From contig OZ024825.1 in the NCBI GenBank assembly GCA_964016985.1, forward strand, positions 5,512,056 to 5,576,055: 64,000 bases of DNA, written 5' to 3'. The stretch is from Anodontia alba (Eukaryota > Mollusca > Bivalvia > Lucinida > Lucinidae). A model generated the notes under the pieces. It made no database searches and was not told where the DNA came from. It saw only the letters and a list, made by a program, of their open reading frames with translations. The position numbers and the translations under genes are program-made. Positions 10,785-20,669 of the stretch are shown here, piece by piece (within the stretch, counting starts at the first letter, position 1; every line of letters starts with the position of its first letter).

Positions 10785-11198
10785 TATAGGGAGATGAGGA
10801 ACAAATAATGACAAAACAAATGCCACCTATGAAACCACCGATATACTGACAAAGAAGAATAGCACAAGAGGAACTGTCTTAGAACAATAAGTAGGAAAAC
10901 TACTGATGAGGTTAAACCAGTTTTACTCGCATGAAACCTCCCTGAAAGTATACCAAAACCTCTTTGTAAGACTATTGCTGGTGTAGAAAATGTGCAAGCG
11001 AAGCAACCACGTTGTAGCCAAACAAAAATATACAGATGATATAGAAAAATAACTATAAATGGTCACTTTTTTTTCTATATAATCTGTACATTTCTGTTCA
11101 GATATCATGGTCATTTTTTTATATAATCTATACATTTTTGTTTGGATGTAATATTAATAGGGTCAGATGTTAAACCAATTATTGTCAGATTAGGTAGC

Positions 11199-11362
11199 TC
11201 CAGATGAAGTGCTTTATCCATCAAAAAGATTATTTGTTCCTTATTTCTCCATGAAAAAAATACATTGTGATACTCATTAGAAATGCCTCATTGATACGTT
11301 TTTGTGGAGAAATAAGGAAAAGTATTTCTGCATTTATCTAGATACATCTCTTATCTGGAGAT
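11199..11362. mobile_element. F-family MITE
   Basis: GTAGCTCCAGATGAAG and CTTATCTGGAGATAC ends; the inner TTATTTCTCCATGAAAAA / TTTTTGTGGAGAAATAAG pair is kept. Confidence 0.6.
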
Positions 11363-12462
11363 ACCGTAATTCCCTGCGTATATCACGCACTTTTTTCACC
11401 CAGAAAACGGAGCAAAAAATCCCCTGCGTGTTATACAGTGGCATAGAAAAATAACCATGTTTTTCTTGAAAACTCGGCAGGTCACGAAAACCCATTACAT
11501 ATACAATGTGACATATTGCGACCCTCGAAAAATTCTTCTAACGTATTATTTCATCGAATAATTTATATCACTAAAAATGCAATCACTATTTCAATCTCAG
11601 ACATCAACCTTTTCATGCAGATTACCTTTTATTGGCACAAAAATTGTTTGTTAATTTTCCGCATTTTGACAGGAAGGTTTATCTAAATATACGTAATGAA
11701 CCAAGTTGTCTGAATCTGAATAGACTGATCACAAAACAATGATTTGTTGGGAATACAGAAATTTGATGTTTTATGAAAACTGCTAAAAATAATAATAATA
11801 ATAATAATGATTATAATAATAATAGCAGCAAAAATAACAATAATAATAAAGATATGTAACAATATAAACAATTTATGAGTTAAAATTTAAAATTTTATTT
11901 GTTTCTCAAAAAACAGAGTTGATATTACAGGCATTACCCATACTTTTCTCAAAACAAGGGCCAATTAAACTCGGTATTTTTGTAAACAAAGTTCCGAGTT
12001 GCACAGGTCATCGATTTCTTTGAAGTCAGGCATTAATCACCTTTTAATTGACAGTGAATGGAAAATGGGCTTCTTTAATTGAGTGAGATGTTTAACTCAT
12101 GCTGAGAAGGTGTTAATCATTAGATTGACATTGAGAAGGTTTGAATTACGAGAAATGTCAAACTACTCAATCTACCTATATAGATACCTGAGAGATGACC
12201 TTATGATGTCTATTTTTCTATTCTATTCTATTCTACTGCTATTTGGAAATATACATATAACCAGTCAGGCTGTTTTAATAACAGCCAATCAAAAATCGTG
12301 TACTTTCATTTTCAATCAAAATGGCGTCCGAGCATTCTGTGACACTGGGAAAAAGCATGTGCGTGTTTTAGATAGGAATATCTTTTTTTCCCAGGGATCT
12401 CGGACTCAGAATTTAGGTGCGTGTTATAGATGAGTGCGTGGTATATACAGCGAATTTTGGTA
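11362..12462. mobile_element. 1.1-kb non-autonomous DNA transposon
   Basis: TIRs TACCGTAATTCCCTGCGTAT (left) and TACCAAAATTCGCTGTATAT (right, reverse complement), both continuing into CACGCACT, plus a sub-terminal GCGTGTTATA pair. The interior has AAT/AAC triplet runs (11788-11850) and a TTCTA repeat near 12218. The open frames inside are not transposase-like. It ends 30 bp from the exon 18 donor. Confidence 0.7.
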
Positions 12463-12492
12463 TGGATTAAGTGAAAAACTCTGTATACTTAC

Positions 12493-12835
12493 ATTATCAA
12501 GTGTGTTTTGACTGACAGAATAATCTTCTATACTGAGATCTTTCTGAGCACTCTCCATCTTGGAGAAAACATAAGAAAGTGATATGTTCCTACACTTCAT
12601 CTCAAACTGTAGAATATTATAGTGACATTCTTTTATTATTGCTTCTGGAAAGTTCTGATCAACAAATCTTTGAGCTTGTCTCTGGGCCCTTTCATAGTCA
12701 GGCCCTTTAAGGCGTAGACAGAATGTGTATCCATCCCCGTATTTATTTTTCAGGTGCTGAATACTACCAAGGCACTTGAATTTTCCATTGACCATTATTG
12801 CTAATCTTGTACATAGAGCTTCACACTCTTCCATG
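12493..12835 (-). CDS. ABCA2: ABCA2-like exon 18: end of NBD2 and regulatory domain
   Basis: Starts with the last base of Ser822 and encodes residues 823-936, ending in phase 0. The acceptor is TATCTTCAG|CATGG and the donor GATAAT|GTAAGT. The peptide begins MEECEALCTRLAIMVNGKFK and continues CLGSIQHLKNKYGDGYTFCL, the universal ABCA block after the H-loop. The regulatory region follows, with NFPEAIIKECHYNILQFEM and IEDYSVSQNTLDN. The in-frame ATG at 12834 is internal, not a start. Confidence 0.98.
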
Positions 12836-12887
12836 CTGAAGATAGAAAATAAAATTCTACACTGAGCAGAACTACCCTCACAGTTTG

Positions 12888-13012
12888 AGAACCCTTAAAG
12901 AGTTAAGCTAAATTGTAGCAGATGATGTTCCAATTTCTTTCTATTACTTGGCAGATAATTCACATTAAATGTCAAGCCTTATTTTTTCTATGAAAAATTA
13001 GAAAAAACAAAA
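12888..13012. mobile_element. H-family MITE, truncated
   Basis: AACCCTTAAAGAGTTAAGCT start, GTAGCAGATGATGTTCC and the hairpin arm TAATTCACATTAAATGTCAA; the right end is lost. Confidence 0.55.
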
Positions 13013-13019
13013 TTCAACA

Positions 13020-13718
13020 AGATGTGTTTGTGAAACATGAACACGTCCCCGGGCTAAGGTCAATTTTTTCTTTAAAGTAGGTCACAGGTCACGGGTCAAA
13101 ATGTTTTGTATGAGTGGGAAGCCCCTGTCACAGGGAACCTACATGCCAAATATGAAGGTTCTATCTGAAAGGGTTCAAAAGTTATGACCAATGTTATTTT
13201 TTTCTTTAAAGTAGGTCACAGGTCAAGTCAAGGTCACAGGTCAAAATTTTTTGTATGAGTGGGAAGCCCTTGTCACAAGGAACCTACACTCCAAATATGA
13301 AGACTCTATCTATATCAAAAGTTATGATCAATGTTAATTTTTTCTATAAAGTAGGTCACAGATCGAGGTCAAGGTCATAGGTCAAAATTTTTTTTTTGCA
13401 TGAGTGGAGAGCCTTGTCACAAGGAACCTACACGCCAAATATAAAGGCTCTATCTCAAACAATTCAAAAGTTATGACCAATGTTAAAGTTGTTCAACCAA
13501 CAAACCAACCAACAGACTTTAAAGTAGGTCACAGGTCAAGGTCAAGGTCATAGGTCAAAATTTTTTGTATGAGTGGGAAGCCTTTGTCACAAGGAACGTA
13601 CATGCCAAATATAAAGGCTATATCTCAAACGGTTCAAAAGTTATGGCCTTGTCCAAGCAACAAACCAACAAACAGGGCAAAAACAGTATGTCCCCACTCC
13701 TGCTACCGGGGACATAAA
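13020..13718. mobile_element. Pearl-like element, four units
   Basis: AAAGTAGGTCACAGGTC recurs at about 13076, 13208, 13344 and 13519. Each is followed by TATGAGTGGGAAGCCC, CACAAGGAACCTACA and GTTCAAAAGTTATGACC. The ends pair as GTCCCCGGG / CCGGGGACATAAAAA, and a CAAC-rich run precedes a final unit. Confidence 0.75.
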
Positions 13719-14039
13719 AAGCAAAATTGACTGTAATGCTACAGTTGATATTTGGGCAGGTGGATTAATGGCTAGATGAAAATCTGGACTTCTCTGGCAA
13801 CTTGCAAAATTATATGTTACAAAATTCAACCGATAACACCTTAAACTGGATTTTTTTTTTTTTTTAAATTTATTTTTATTCTTAAAAGAAACTAGAAATG
13901 TGTGTTTGTAAAACACTATGCACCAATCATATGCTTGTCCCTACAACATGCCAAAGTTGAAAAGGGGGATAACTCTCACAAAATTAATCCATTTTTTTCT
14001 TTCAAAAGTTAATCAGGTCATCTACTCCTCTGAGATATC

Positions 14040-14290
14040 ATGTTGTTTTGATTGTGTTGAAGTTAAATGACACTTCAACCCTTTTGGGTCATTTTGTGTT
14101 GTATCCCAGAGAAAGGGAGAAAAGAGATAGAAGAGAAAGTAGAGGAGATGAAAGAGAGGGACAGGGAAGAAAGAGAACAAGAATGAAAGTGAAGAAACAG
14201 ACTAAATAAAAACATCCCCCTCTACTCTTACCTGCTACAAGGCTAGCAGGCCTTGCCTAACTGTAAGCCAATATCAGATGGACGCCCCAG
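14040..14290 (-). mobile_element. SINE-2 tail fragment
   Basis: Shares AGAGAAAGGGAGAAAAGAGA, GAAAGAGAGGGACAGGGAAG and CTGTAAGCCAATATCA with the larger copy at 47638-48305; the tRNA-like head is absent. Confidence 0.75.
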
Positions 14291-14443
14291 TGATGTAAGA
14301 GATATCATGTTAACAAGGAAAGTATGACAAATGAATGATTGGATGAACAACCCAAAATCAATATGCCCTCCAACTTCTTTGAAGTTTGGGCATAAATATG
14401 GCATCATCTTGAGAAAATCTGCAATTTGCATGCAGTGTCAAGT

Positions 14444-15502
14444 ACTACCCGTAATATACGTAAGTATTGGGACGGGAAAAAATAATTAAATTTCTGGCTG
14501 TCCCAATACTTAGAAACACAAAAGTTAATTATTTTTTTACGTGTCCCAATACTTACGTTTCGTAGTTGAAAATGGCACCGATTAATGATGAAAAATGTGT
14601 CATATTTGTGTTCATTGTTTTGTGTATTTTCGGACCACTGTCTCGTTAACCTAATCTATTGTTAATATTGAATAAACAGATTGGCACTTATTGTTTTGAT
14701 TTATAACCCCTCGTTTATCTATCATGTGTTGAAAGCGTCCAAGTAAAAAAAATAATCATATGCTGCTTCCCCGCTTTAAAGGTTAATTGCGCATAACCGA
14801 TACCGCGAATGCAGGGAACAATCTACCTGTTCTAAAAATACTGCCGTTATATCGGGTGATGACGTTATTATTGGGGTTCGTCTCAACGATGTTTTGGGTT
14901 CATCTCAACAGTGTTTTAGGGTTCCCCCAACGCTGTTTTGCATTAAAACGTTATCGGTAAACAATTCTGTCGAATTTCTTTTTATTATTATTATTTATTC
15001 ATAGTTTTTTTTTTCTTTTTTTTGTTGTGTTTGTAGAACTTTATTGATGCACTCGAGTTGCAAATTAAAATGTGACGTGTCATGTGACAACCACAAAATG
15101 GCGACGCATCCAGACTGATGCAAACGCATGTTCGTTTTCGTTTTTGCAGATTTCTTGAATAAATTTCATATTATTATTCTCAAAGAAAGGTTTTACTTAT
15201 TTCCTACTTTCTAACCAGCCTGCCGTAGGAACACCCTGTTGTATGCTTAGACGTAAAATATTGCGTGACATCGCTTGTAAACAAAACAAAACACAAACCG
15301 AGAAAACAGTTTTACCCTGTTAACTAGATCATTTTTTCACCCAAATGCACTGTCCCAATTCATATGGTACAAAAAATTACTGAAAATTTTAGCGACTTTT
15401 GATATGTCCCAATTCTTAGGGTGACGAAAAATAATTATTTTTACGAATTGTAAGGGTGTCCCAATACTTTAGGTGTCCCAATACTTAGGTATATTACGGT
15501 AT
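14444..15502. mobile_element. 1.06-kb non-autonomous DNA transposon
   Basis: The left end TACCCGTAATATACGTAAGT and the right end, reverse complement TACCGTAATATACCTAAGTA, match and both continue into TTGGGAC. Additional copies of TGTCCCAATACTTA lie beneath each end. No transposase reading frame is visible. Its termini resemble the A-family TIR. Confidence 0.75.
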
Positions 15503-15596
15503 TTCCAAAGAATAAAGGTAAAATTTGAAAATTACAGATAAGACATTTTATTCATAATACTGGTATTATTTTTTTTATTTTCCTCCATGAAAACAT

Positions 15597-16052
15597 ACCA
15601 TATTTACACTAAATCTTGGGACAGCTTCACTCCTTATTATATAAGCCAACACACAACAAAACCTACAATAAGACGTGTGACCAGCAAAGACTCAGATCAG
15701 CCTGATCAGAGCCATCTGATCAGAGCCGTTGCTGATGGCATGTGCCTTTTACAGCCTCCAGGCTACCAAAAAGGGAAAGAGAACCCTTGCCATACTGTGT
15801 GGATGTATAGGCTGAGCTGAGTCTTTGATGGTCATACAGGTCTTATTGTAGGTTTTGTCGTGCGCTGGCTCATATGTGTCTTAAAGTTTGACCAATTCAT
15901 TTGACTAACTGTTGATGTGTCAACAAGCAGCTGGATGTAGGGCAAACAGGGTAGATCCTGATAAAACAACAGACAGATAGATCTGCATAGTCTGATCTGT
16001 ATGTCTATACTGTTTGCTCAGGCCTGTCTGTCTCAATACTAGTAAATGCGGG
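15597..16052. mobile_element. A-family MITE split by another inverted-repeat element
   Basis: The left end CATATTTACACTAAATCTTG and the right TTTGCTCAGGCCTGTCTGTC are A-like. The interior 15647-15866 is a separate element with ends CAACAAAACCTACAATAAGA / TCTTATTGTAGGTTTTGTCG. Confidence 0.6.
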
Positions 16053-16245
16053 TCGACAGGCTATGCAAGAAAATCAATTCGCAGGCAACAAAGGCCAAGA
16101 TCAGAATGTGCATTCAAATAGCTTGATCATGGCATTCATTGCACACATGCAGAACTGATGGGCACAGGGTAATATGCTGATGAACAGAGAAGGCCCTGAT
16201 CAAACTGCACATAGCATAGGGCACTAGGGTCCTTTTCTTGCATTG

Positions 16246-16450
16246 TTGTTGTTATCATTAGAATTACCTCACTGAGGCGCTAACAAGTACCAACAAAATG
16301 TTTTCATGGAGAAATAAAATATTCCCAGCAGGCACATGACGTTAATACAATGTCGCCTCAACGTCGATGCAACGTCATGACGTTGCATCGACGTTGAGCC
16401 GACGTTGTATAAACGTCATGTGCCCGATGGGTTGTCTCAAAGATCACCTA
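16246..16450. mobile_element. F-family remnant holding a P-family palindrome
   Basis: The F remnant has ATCATTAGAATTACCTCA and ATGTTTTCATGGAGAAATA. At 16324-16433 a P element starts CCCAGCAGGCACATGACGTT and folds on CGTCATGACG, with arms of about 45 bases rich in ACGT. Confidence 0.75.
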
Positions 16451-16489
16451 ATAAACATTACTATTTTAAGTAGAACTAGAATATTGAAG

Positions 16490-16779
16490 TAAGCATATGC
16501 TTACTAATACCACTGGCCATGGCCATCAGACACAAAAATAGTAGCTGCTTTGGAGAGAAAGAAAAACAAATAAATGGAAGAAAATGCAAAAGCAGGCCAG
16601 TTCTCTTTCCCACAATATGTCATACCCTGCATTTGTACCAAATTTCAAGGTCCTAGGTGCTGTAGTTTCAGAGAAATGTTTGACTGAAAAAAAGTTTACA
16701 AAGAGGTGCACAAAGAAAAGATAAAAAATAACAATACACCCCCTTGCCATACTATGTATGCCAGGGGTATAAAAATGAA
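16490..16779. mobile_element. Pearl-like element, single unit
   Basis: Holds the typical body ACCAAATTTCAAGGTCCTAG and the terminal form CCATACTATGTATGCCAGGG followed by GTATAAAAATG. It stops about 18 bp from the exon 17 donor. Confidence 0.55.
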
Positions 16780-16797
16780 AGAGGAAAAACTGCAAAC

Positions 16798-16901
16798 CTG
16801 TGAGACGTGAGAATAATTGAGCGCCCATCTTTAATGAGATCTAAAATGAGTTCCCACAAGAATCTTCTAGAGTGTGGATCCATACCCGTTGTAGGTTCAT
16901 C
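16798..16901 (-). CDS. ABCA2: ABCA2-like exon 17: Walker B, D-loop and H-loop
   Basis: Residues 788-821, ending on AG of the Ser codon shared with exon 18. The acceptor is TTTGTTTAG|GAT and the donor CACAG|GTTTGC, a less usual but valid donor. It reads [20 protein letters not shown] then [14 protein letters not shown]. Asp788 and Glu789 complete Walker B, TTGMDP is the D-loop region and His821 the switch histidine. All catalytic residues of NBD2 are therefore present. Confidence 0.97.
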
Positions 16902-16971
16902 CTAAACAAAAATCCAAGAAGAACCTAAGTTACAATACTTATTGTATTTGCCCTAAATATCCAGACATCTT

Positions 16972-17215
16972 TAACCCTTGAAGCTCCAAGAGAAAATCTG
17001 CATCTGAAAATGTCGTCTGTTTATGTCGTCTGCTGAATATTCTTGCAGACTTTTCAAACCTATTTTTGCATACAGGCAAACAGTGTGGACTCTGATCAGA
17101 CTGCTCCTTTAGGAGCAGTCTGATCTGGGTCCAACTGTTTGCAAAAATGACTTTTAAAATCACAAGCAGATGACAAAGCAGATGACAATAGTTGTGACTG
17201 GCGCTTTAAGGGTTA
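16972..17215. mobile_element. H-family TTAA element with an A/B-type hairpin core
   Basis: Ends TTAACCCTTGAAGCTCCAAG and TGGCGCTTTAAGGGTTAA. The core at 17086-17141 is the GCAAACAGTGTGGACTCTGA hairpin with the apex CTCCTTTAGGAG that is normally seen in B elements. Confidence 0.75.
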
Positions 17216-17216
17216 A

Positions 17217-17433
17217 CTACTTCCCTAAATATCCGGACACCTTAACTTCTTACATACTTATCCCAAAATTTAAACAAGTCCATTTGACTACAAGCTGGTG
17301 TGTCTAAAATGCTGCTTGATGAGTGGCAAACAGTGTAGACTGATCAAGACATCACATTCTGTAGCATCTTATCTGAGTCTACACTGTTTGCTCAGGCATG
17401 TCTATCTGATTACTCAGGGTAGATATGTAATTT
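17217..17433. mobile_element. A-family MITE
   Basis: CCTAAATATCCGGACACC end, TGATGAGTGGCAAACAGTGT hairpin arm and TTTGCTCAGGCATGTC. Confidence 0.7.
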
Positions 17434-17455
17434 CAACAAGTCCATTGACTACCTG

Positions 17456-17697
17456 GGCCCAGTGTTCAAAACTGTTAACGTTGTTAGTTAACATATCATT
17501 AGAACTTTGACCATTAAATATGGCATATATGCTAATATTTTTGCTGAAAAAAATGTGAGTAGCTTTTGCATTTGCAAAAGCTACACACATTTTTTCAGCA
17601 AAAATACCTGTAAATTAGATATTGTACTTACTTGAACAGTTAACATTTTGATCACTAACGAGCTTGTTAAGCTAATGATGTTTTGAACAACTGGGCC
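17456..17697. mobile_element. D-family MITE with CTG duplication, inside an A element
   Basis: GGCCCAGTGTTCAAAACTG to TTTGAACAACTGGGCC, flanked by CTG on both sides. The central hairpin is GAGTAGCTTTTGCATTTGCA. The flanks TCCATTGACTACCTG and GTGATGCATCTGAAAAGTGC rejoin as an A element (about 17434-17822). Confidence 0.85.
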
Positions 17698-18283
17698 CTG
17701 GTGATGCATCTGAAAAGTGCTAGCAGAATCACAAACATTGCAGATCCTGATCAAACTGTTCTTGTATCAAGGTCTACTGGCTTGCTCTGGCATCTCCGGT
17801 CAAATATCTAAGGTACATACAGTATTCTGGATTCTCCTTCGACCTGTCTCGCAGAATTGTCCTAATGTAAATCTAGAAATACATAATACTAGATTTCCAA
17901 AAATATCTCTGTTTTTCTACGAGTTTTAGATAATGAAATACCAGTTTTAATGAGCTGTTTTCTCATTTTAATGGTTAACAGAAATACATTTTTTCAGCAA
18001 GTAATCTACTATTTTGTTCTCTGTCATTCTCTGAAAAATGTTCCACTCTGCTTATGCTAACATTTCAAGTCCTCCTTTTTATGCAAAACAAACACAAAAG
18101 GGGATGGATACACAGTCAAGTGAAATATCTTTTAATGAAAATATTCACATCTGGGAGCAAATTTTTTACCCACCCCCACCTCCCACAAACCCCTATTCCA
18201 CACCATTTCTTAAAATGTTTCAAGTACTAAGAAGGCAACCTCCTGTCTGCAGAAGTTGTCTTCTTCTAGGGTACCCAATCTTC

Positions 18284-18491
18284 TTAACCCTTGTCATGCT
18301 GAATACATTAAGATACCACTTTTAATTTTCAGCCAATCGGATTACTTTGTCTAGATTGTAAATACAAATTCACATACTTAATGACAAACAGTGCAGATCC
18401 AGATCAGTTGGCTTCCTCAGAAGCCAACTGATCTGGATCTACAATGTTTGCAAAGGCAGGGTATATCCGGGTTCAGCAGGACTAGGGTTAA
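18284..18491. mobile_element. C-family TTAA MITE
   Basis: TTAACCCTTGTCATGCTGAA to TTCAGCAGGACTAGGGTTAA. Hairpin around CAGTTGGCTTCCTCAGAAGC. It lies against the exon 16 donor. Confidence 0.85.
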
Positions 18492-18502
18492 ACAAAGCCT
18501 AC

Positions 18503-18637
18503 CATAAATATGAGTGGTGGATGTCCTATAAGAGCGACAGCTGTTGATAATTTCCTTTTATTGCCACCACTGTAGGTTCCTGAGGGTCTGTCAGAATACT
18601 GAACAAGCCCAAGCTTTCTTAAAGCCCACTCTACAAC
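18503..18637 (-). CDS. ABCA2: ABCA2-like exon 16: signature motif of NBD2
   Basis: Exactly 45 codons, residues 743-787. The acceptor is TAATTTCAG|GTT and the donor TTTATG|GTAGGC. It contains [20 protein letters not shown], the ABCA form of the ABC signature (SGGNKRK, residues 765-771), and ends in PPLIFM, the hydrophobic strand of Walker B. The catalytic acidic pair is supplied by the next exon. The last strand residue is Met where Leu is usual. No ATG-led reading frame marks this exon. A C-family element ends about 11 bp beyond the donor. Confidence 0.96.
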
Positions 18638-18837
18638 CTGAAATTAATAAAATAAGGTGACTAAAAGAAACCAACTGCATGAACTGTGAAGCCCTATTTT
18701 CTATAGAAAATAAGAAAATTATTTTTAAAATGCTGTCTGGTGACATTCAAACTGGGCAGATTAAAGACTACCTTTAGCACTCTGTGAGTAAATAATACAT
18801 AAACAATGTTATTTATTCAAGAAGACAATTTGTGTTT

Positions 18838-18939
18838 TTGTTTGTGTTGAGGTTTTACTGCCCAGTCAACCCGATGGGGCCATGTCGAGTGCTGTCAGTT
18901 TACCTAACCACACTTTAACTGAGCAGACTTAGCCCTCAC

Positions 18940-18970
<31 letters not shown>

Positions 18971-20000
18971 GTCATCATCATCAGATTTTTGATTAACATG
19001 CAGGTACATGGGCAACATCCACATCAGTGGGCCCCCTTCCAGTCGGTGGCATGCTGCATGCATGGCAGATCTCACACTAGATTGCCAGGTGTGTCTATCA
19101 GGAGGGTTGATTGCCGAGAGCTTCCACTCTCTGCAAATCCCTCTCTGTCAGCTGCTTCCATGTCACCTTGGGCCTCCCAGGCCCATGCTTGCCATCAACC
19201 TGTATGTCACAGGCTGTCTTGACTGAACCACTGGAGTGTTCCACATGTCCATACCAGCAGAGCCTTCTCTCCTTCAGAATGAGGTCCAGATCCTCAATGC
19301 CAAGCCGCGCAAGTAGCTCATTGGATCTGATGGTGACAATGTCTTTTGGCTTGACATTATAGATCTGTCTGATCATTGCCCTGTCATTCTGCTGCAGATG
19401 TTGGCAGTTTGGCTTTGTCAGTTGCCAAATCTCACTGGCATGGAGCATTGCACTCCACAGGCAAGAGCTGTACACGTGGCCACATCTTGAAAGAGAGGTG
19501 GCAGGAAGAGAGAACTGGTAGCAGCTCCTTGAACTTCTTCCAGGCGGTTTTTACACTTGTTGTGGTTGAAAGTTCACAGCCACCGGCTGCTGAGAGCATG
19601 TCTCCTAGGTAGAAAAAGAAAGCTACCACCTCCAGCTTGTCAGGTCTGACGGACTTCCCTCTGTGGTCTGCCATCCAAGGGGCGTGCAGTTCCCTGGTGC
19701 TGCATACATCTGTAATCAGGGTCCTTTGTCAAGGGCTTGATTCAACTGCATTTGTTGTGACCCAGTGCTTGCAGCTGTTGCAGAAGATGCTGTTGCTGCC
19801 CACTCCAGTGTGACAGACGGTGCATGGAAACTTGCCTGAACTCTGAAGGAACCCTCCAAGCAGTTAACAAGAAGTATGCACATTCTTTCACCAGAAACTG
19901 ACCACTGCCATTCTTGAATCAGGTGAATTCTGACTGTAGAAAATATTCCAAGATCAATTTCTGCAAAAGAATGTTGCTGACCTCCTGATCATGGGTCAGA
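18838..20000 (-). mobile_element. SINE-1 split by a LINE fragment
   Basis: The tail half is at 18838-18937 (TTGAGGTTTTACTGCCCAGT). The head-proximal half is at 19852-20000 (AGCAGTTAACAAG, TCTTTCACCAGAAACTGACC, AGAATGTTGCTGACCTC). CCCTC is repeated at the two junctions (18933-18937, 19852-19856). Confidence 0.75.
18938..19851 (-). pseudogene. LINE reverse-transcriptase 3' fragment with (ATG)n tail
   Basis: Minus-strand frames at 19674-19432 and 19475-19098, separated by a frameshift, read as the C-terminal part of a non-LTR retrotransposon reverse transcriptase. Landmarks are LEVVAFFFYLGDMLSAAGG, KPKDIVTIRSNELLARLGIE, ERRLCWYGHVEHSSG and HGPGRPKVTWKQLTERDLQ. The 3' end is a CAT/ATG triplet run at 18938-18985. 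The endonuclease and upstream polymerase are missing (5' truncation). RTE-type is likely but not proven. Confidence 0.85.
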
Positions 20001-20050
20001 CCTCCAAGAAGATAACTGGCATAAAATATCAGACCCTATTTACTGGAAAT

Positions 20051-20073
20051 TTTTTTTTTTTTTTTTTTTTTTA
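20051..20073. repeat. Homopolymer T run
   Basis: About 22 T in a row in the intron after exon 15 (A-rich in the transcript). Confidence 0.9.
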
Positions 20074-20168
20074 AAATGTCTGCTGTAATTCTGACCCAGT
20101 AAGCACAGTATTGAACAAGTAAAGTAAATGAAAGGATATGGATGACTAAGACATAACAAAAAGCATAC

Positions 20169-20310
20169 CTGTTTTTCTTCTTGTGGTGGCACCCCTCTCA
20201 ATCTGGCATACAGCTGTATATGTTCTCTAGCAGTGAGTTCATCAAACAGCGAGTCAAACTGGGGACAGAAACCAATACTCTGCTGTACTTTCAACATGTC
20301 TGTTGATATT
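20169..20310 (-). CDS. ABCA2: ABCA2-like exon 15: Q-loop of NBD2
   Basis: Residues 696-742, phase 0 at the end. The acceptor is AATATTTCAG|AAT and the donor AAACAG|GTATGC. It holds the Q-loop CPQFD (Gln712) followed by [20 protein letters not shown], the conserved helical subdomain of ABCA ATPases. An A-family transposon starts only about 13 bp upstream of the acceptor in transcript sense, so branch site and polypyrimidine tract are partly transposon-derived. Confidence 0.97.
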
Positions 20311-20323
20311 CTGAAATATTCAG

Positions 20324-20525
20324 TACAGTATTTACTCTTAGCCTAACTATTCAGAACATCAAAAATGTACTCTACTTGTCCTAAGATTAAAACTTGTCCA
20401 TTTTACTACTTGTTGGTGTGTCTAAAATCTGGTGGATGCATAGCAAATGGTGTAGATCCTGCTGTAAACTGCTGCATCTGATCTGAGTCACACAGTTTGT
20501 TCAGGCCTATCTGTCAGTAAACGAT
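20324..20525. mobile_element. A-family MITE, degraded
   Basis: TACAGTATTTACTCTTAGCC start, TGTCTAAAATCTGGTGGATG, a weak hairpin and TTGTTCAGGCCTATCTGTC. It begins about 13 bp from the exon 15 acceptor. Confidence 0.65.
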
Positions 20526-20669
20526 AGGTGTTCCAAAAGAATTGCTTATTGTGTTGTTGCTCAATATTCACATACAACTTGAAACAATTCAATACAAACC
20601 TGTATAGCACTATCCAATACCTACACAATGATGTGCACATGTACCCATAAATCTAATTGAAAGATAGAT

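Noticed and set aside
12083..12433. 116-residue plus-strand open frame
   Set aside because: Lies inside the 1.1-kb TIR element, includes a TTCTA microsatellite, and shows no domain.
12834..12834. ATG as a protein start
   Set aside because: It is the internal Met of the SHSMEECEALC motif; the exon joins in phase upstream.
19008..19612. Plus-strand open frames over 18989-19612
   Set aside because: Antisense shadows of the LINE reverse-transcriptase fragment.
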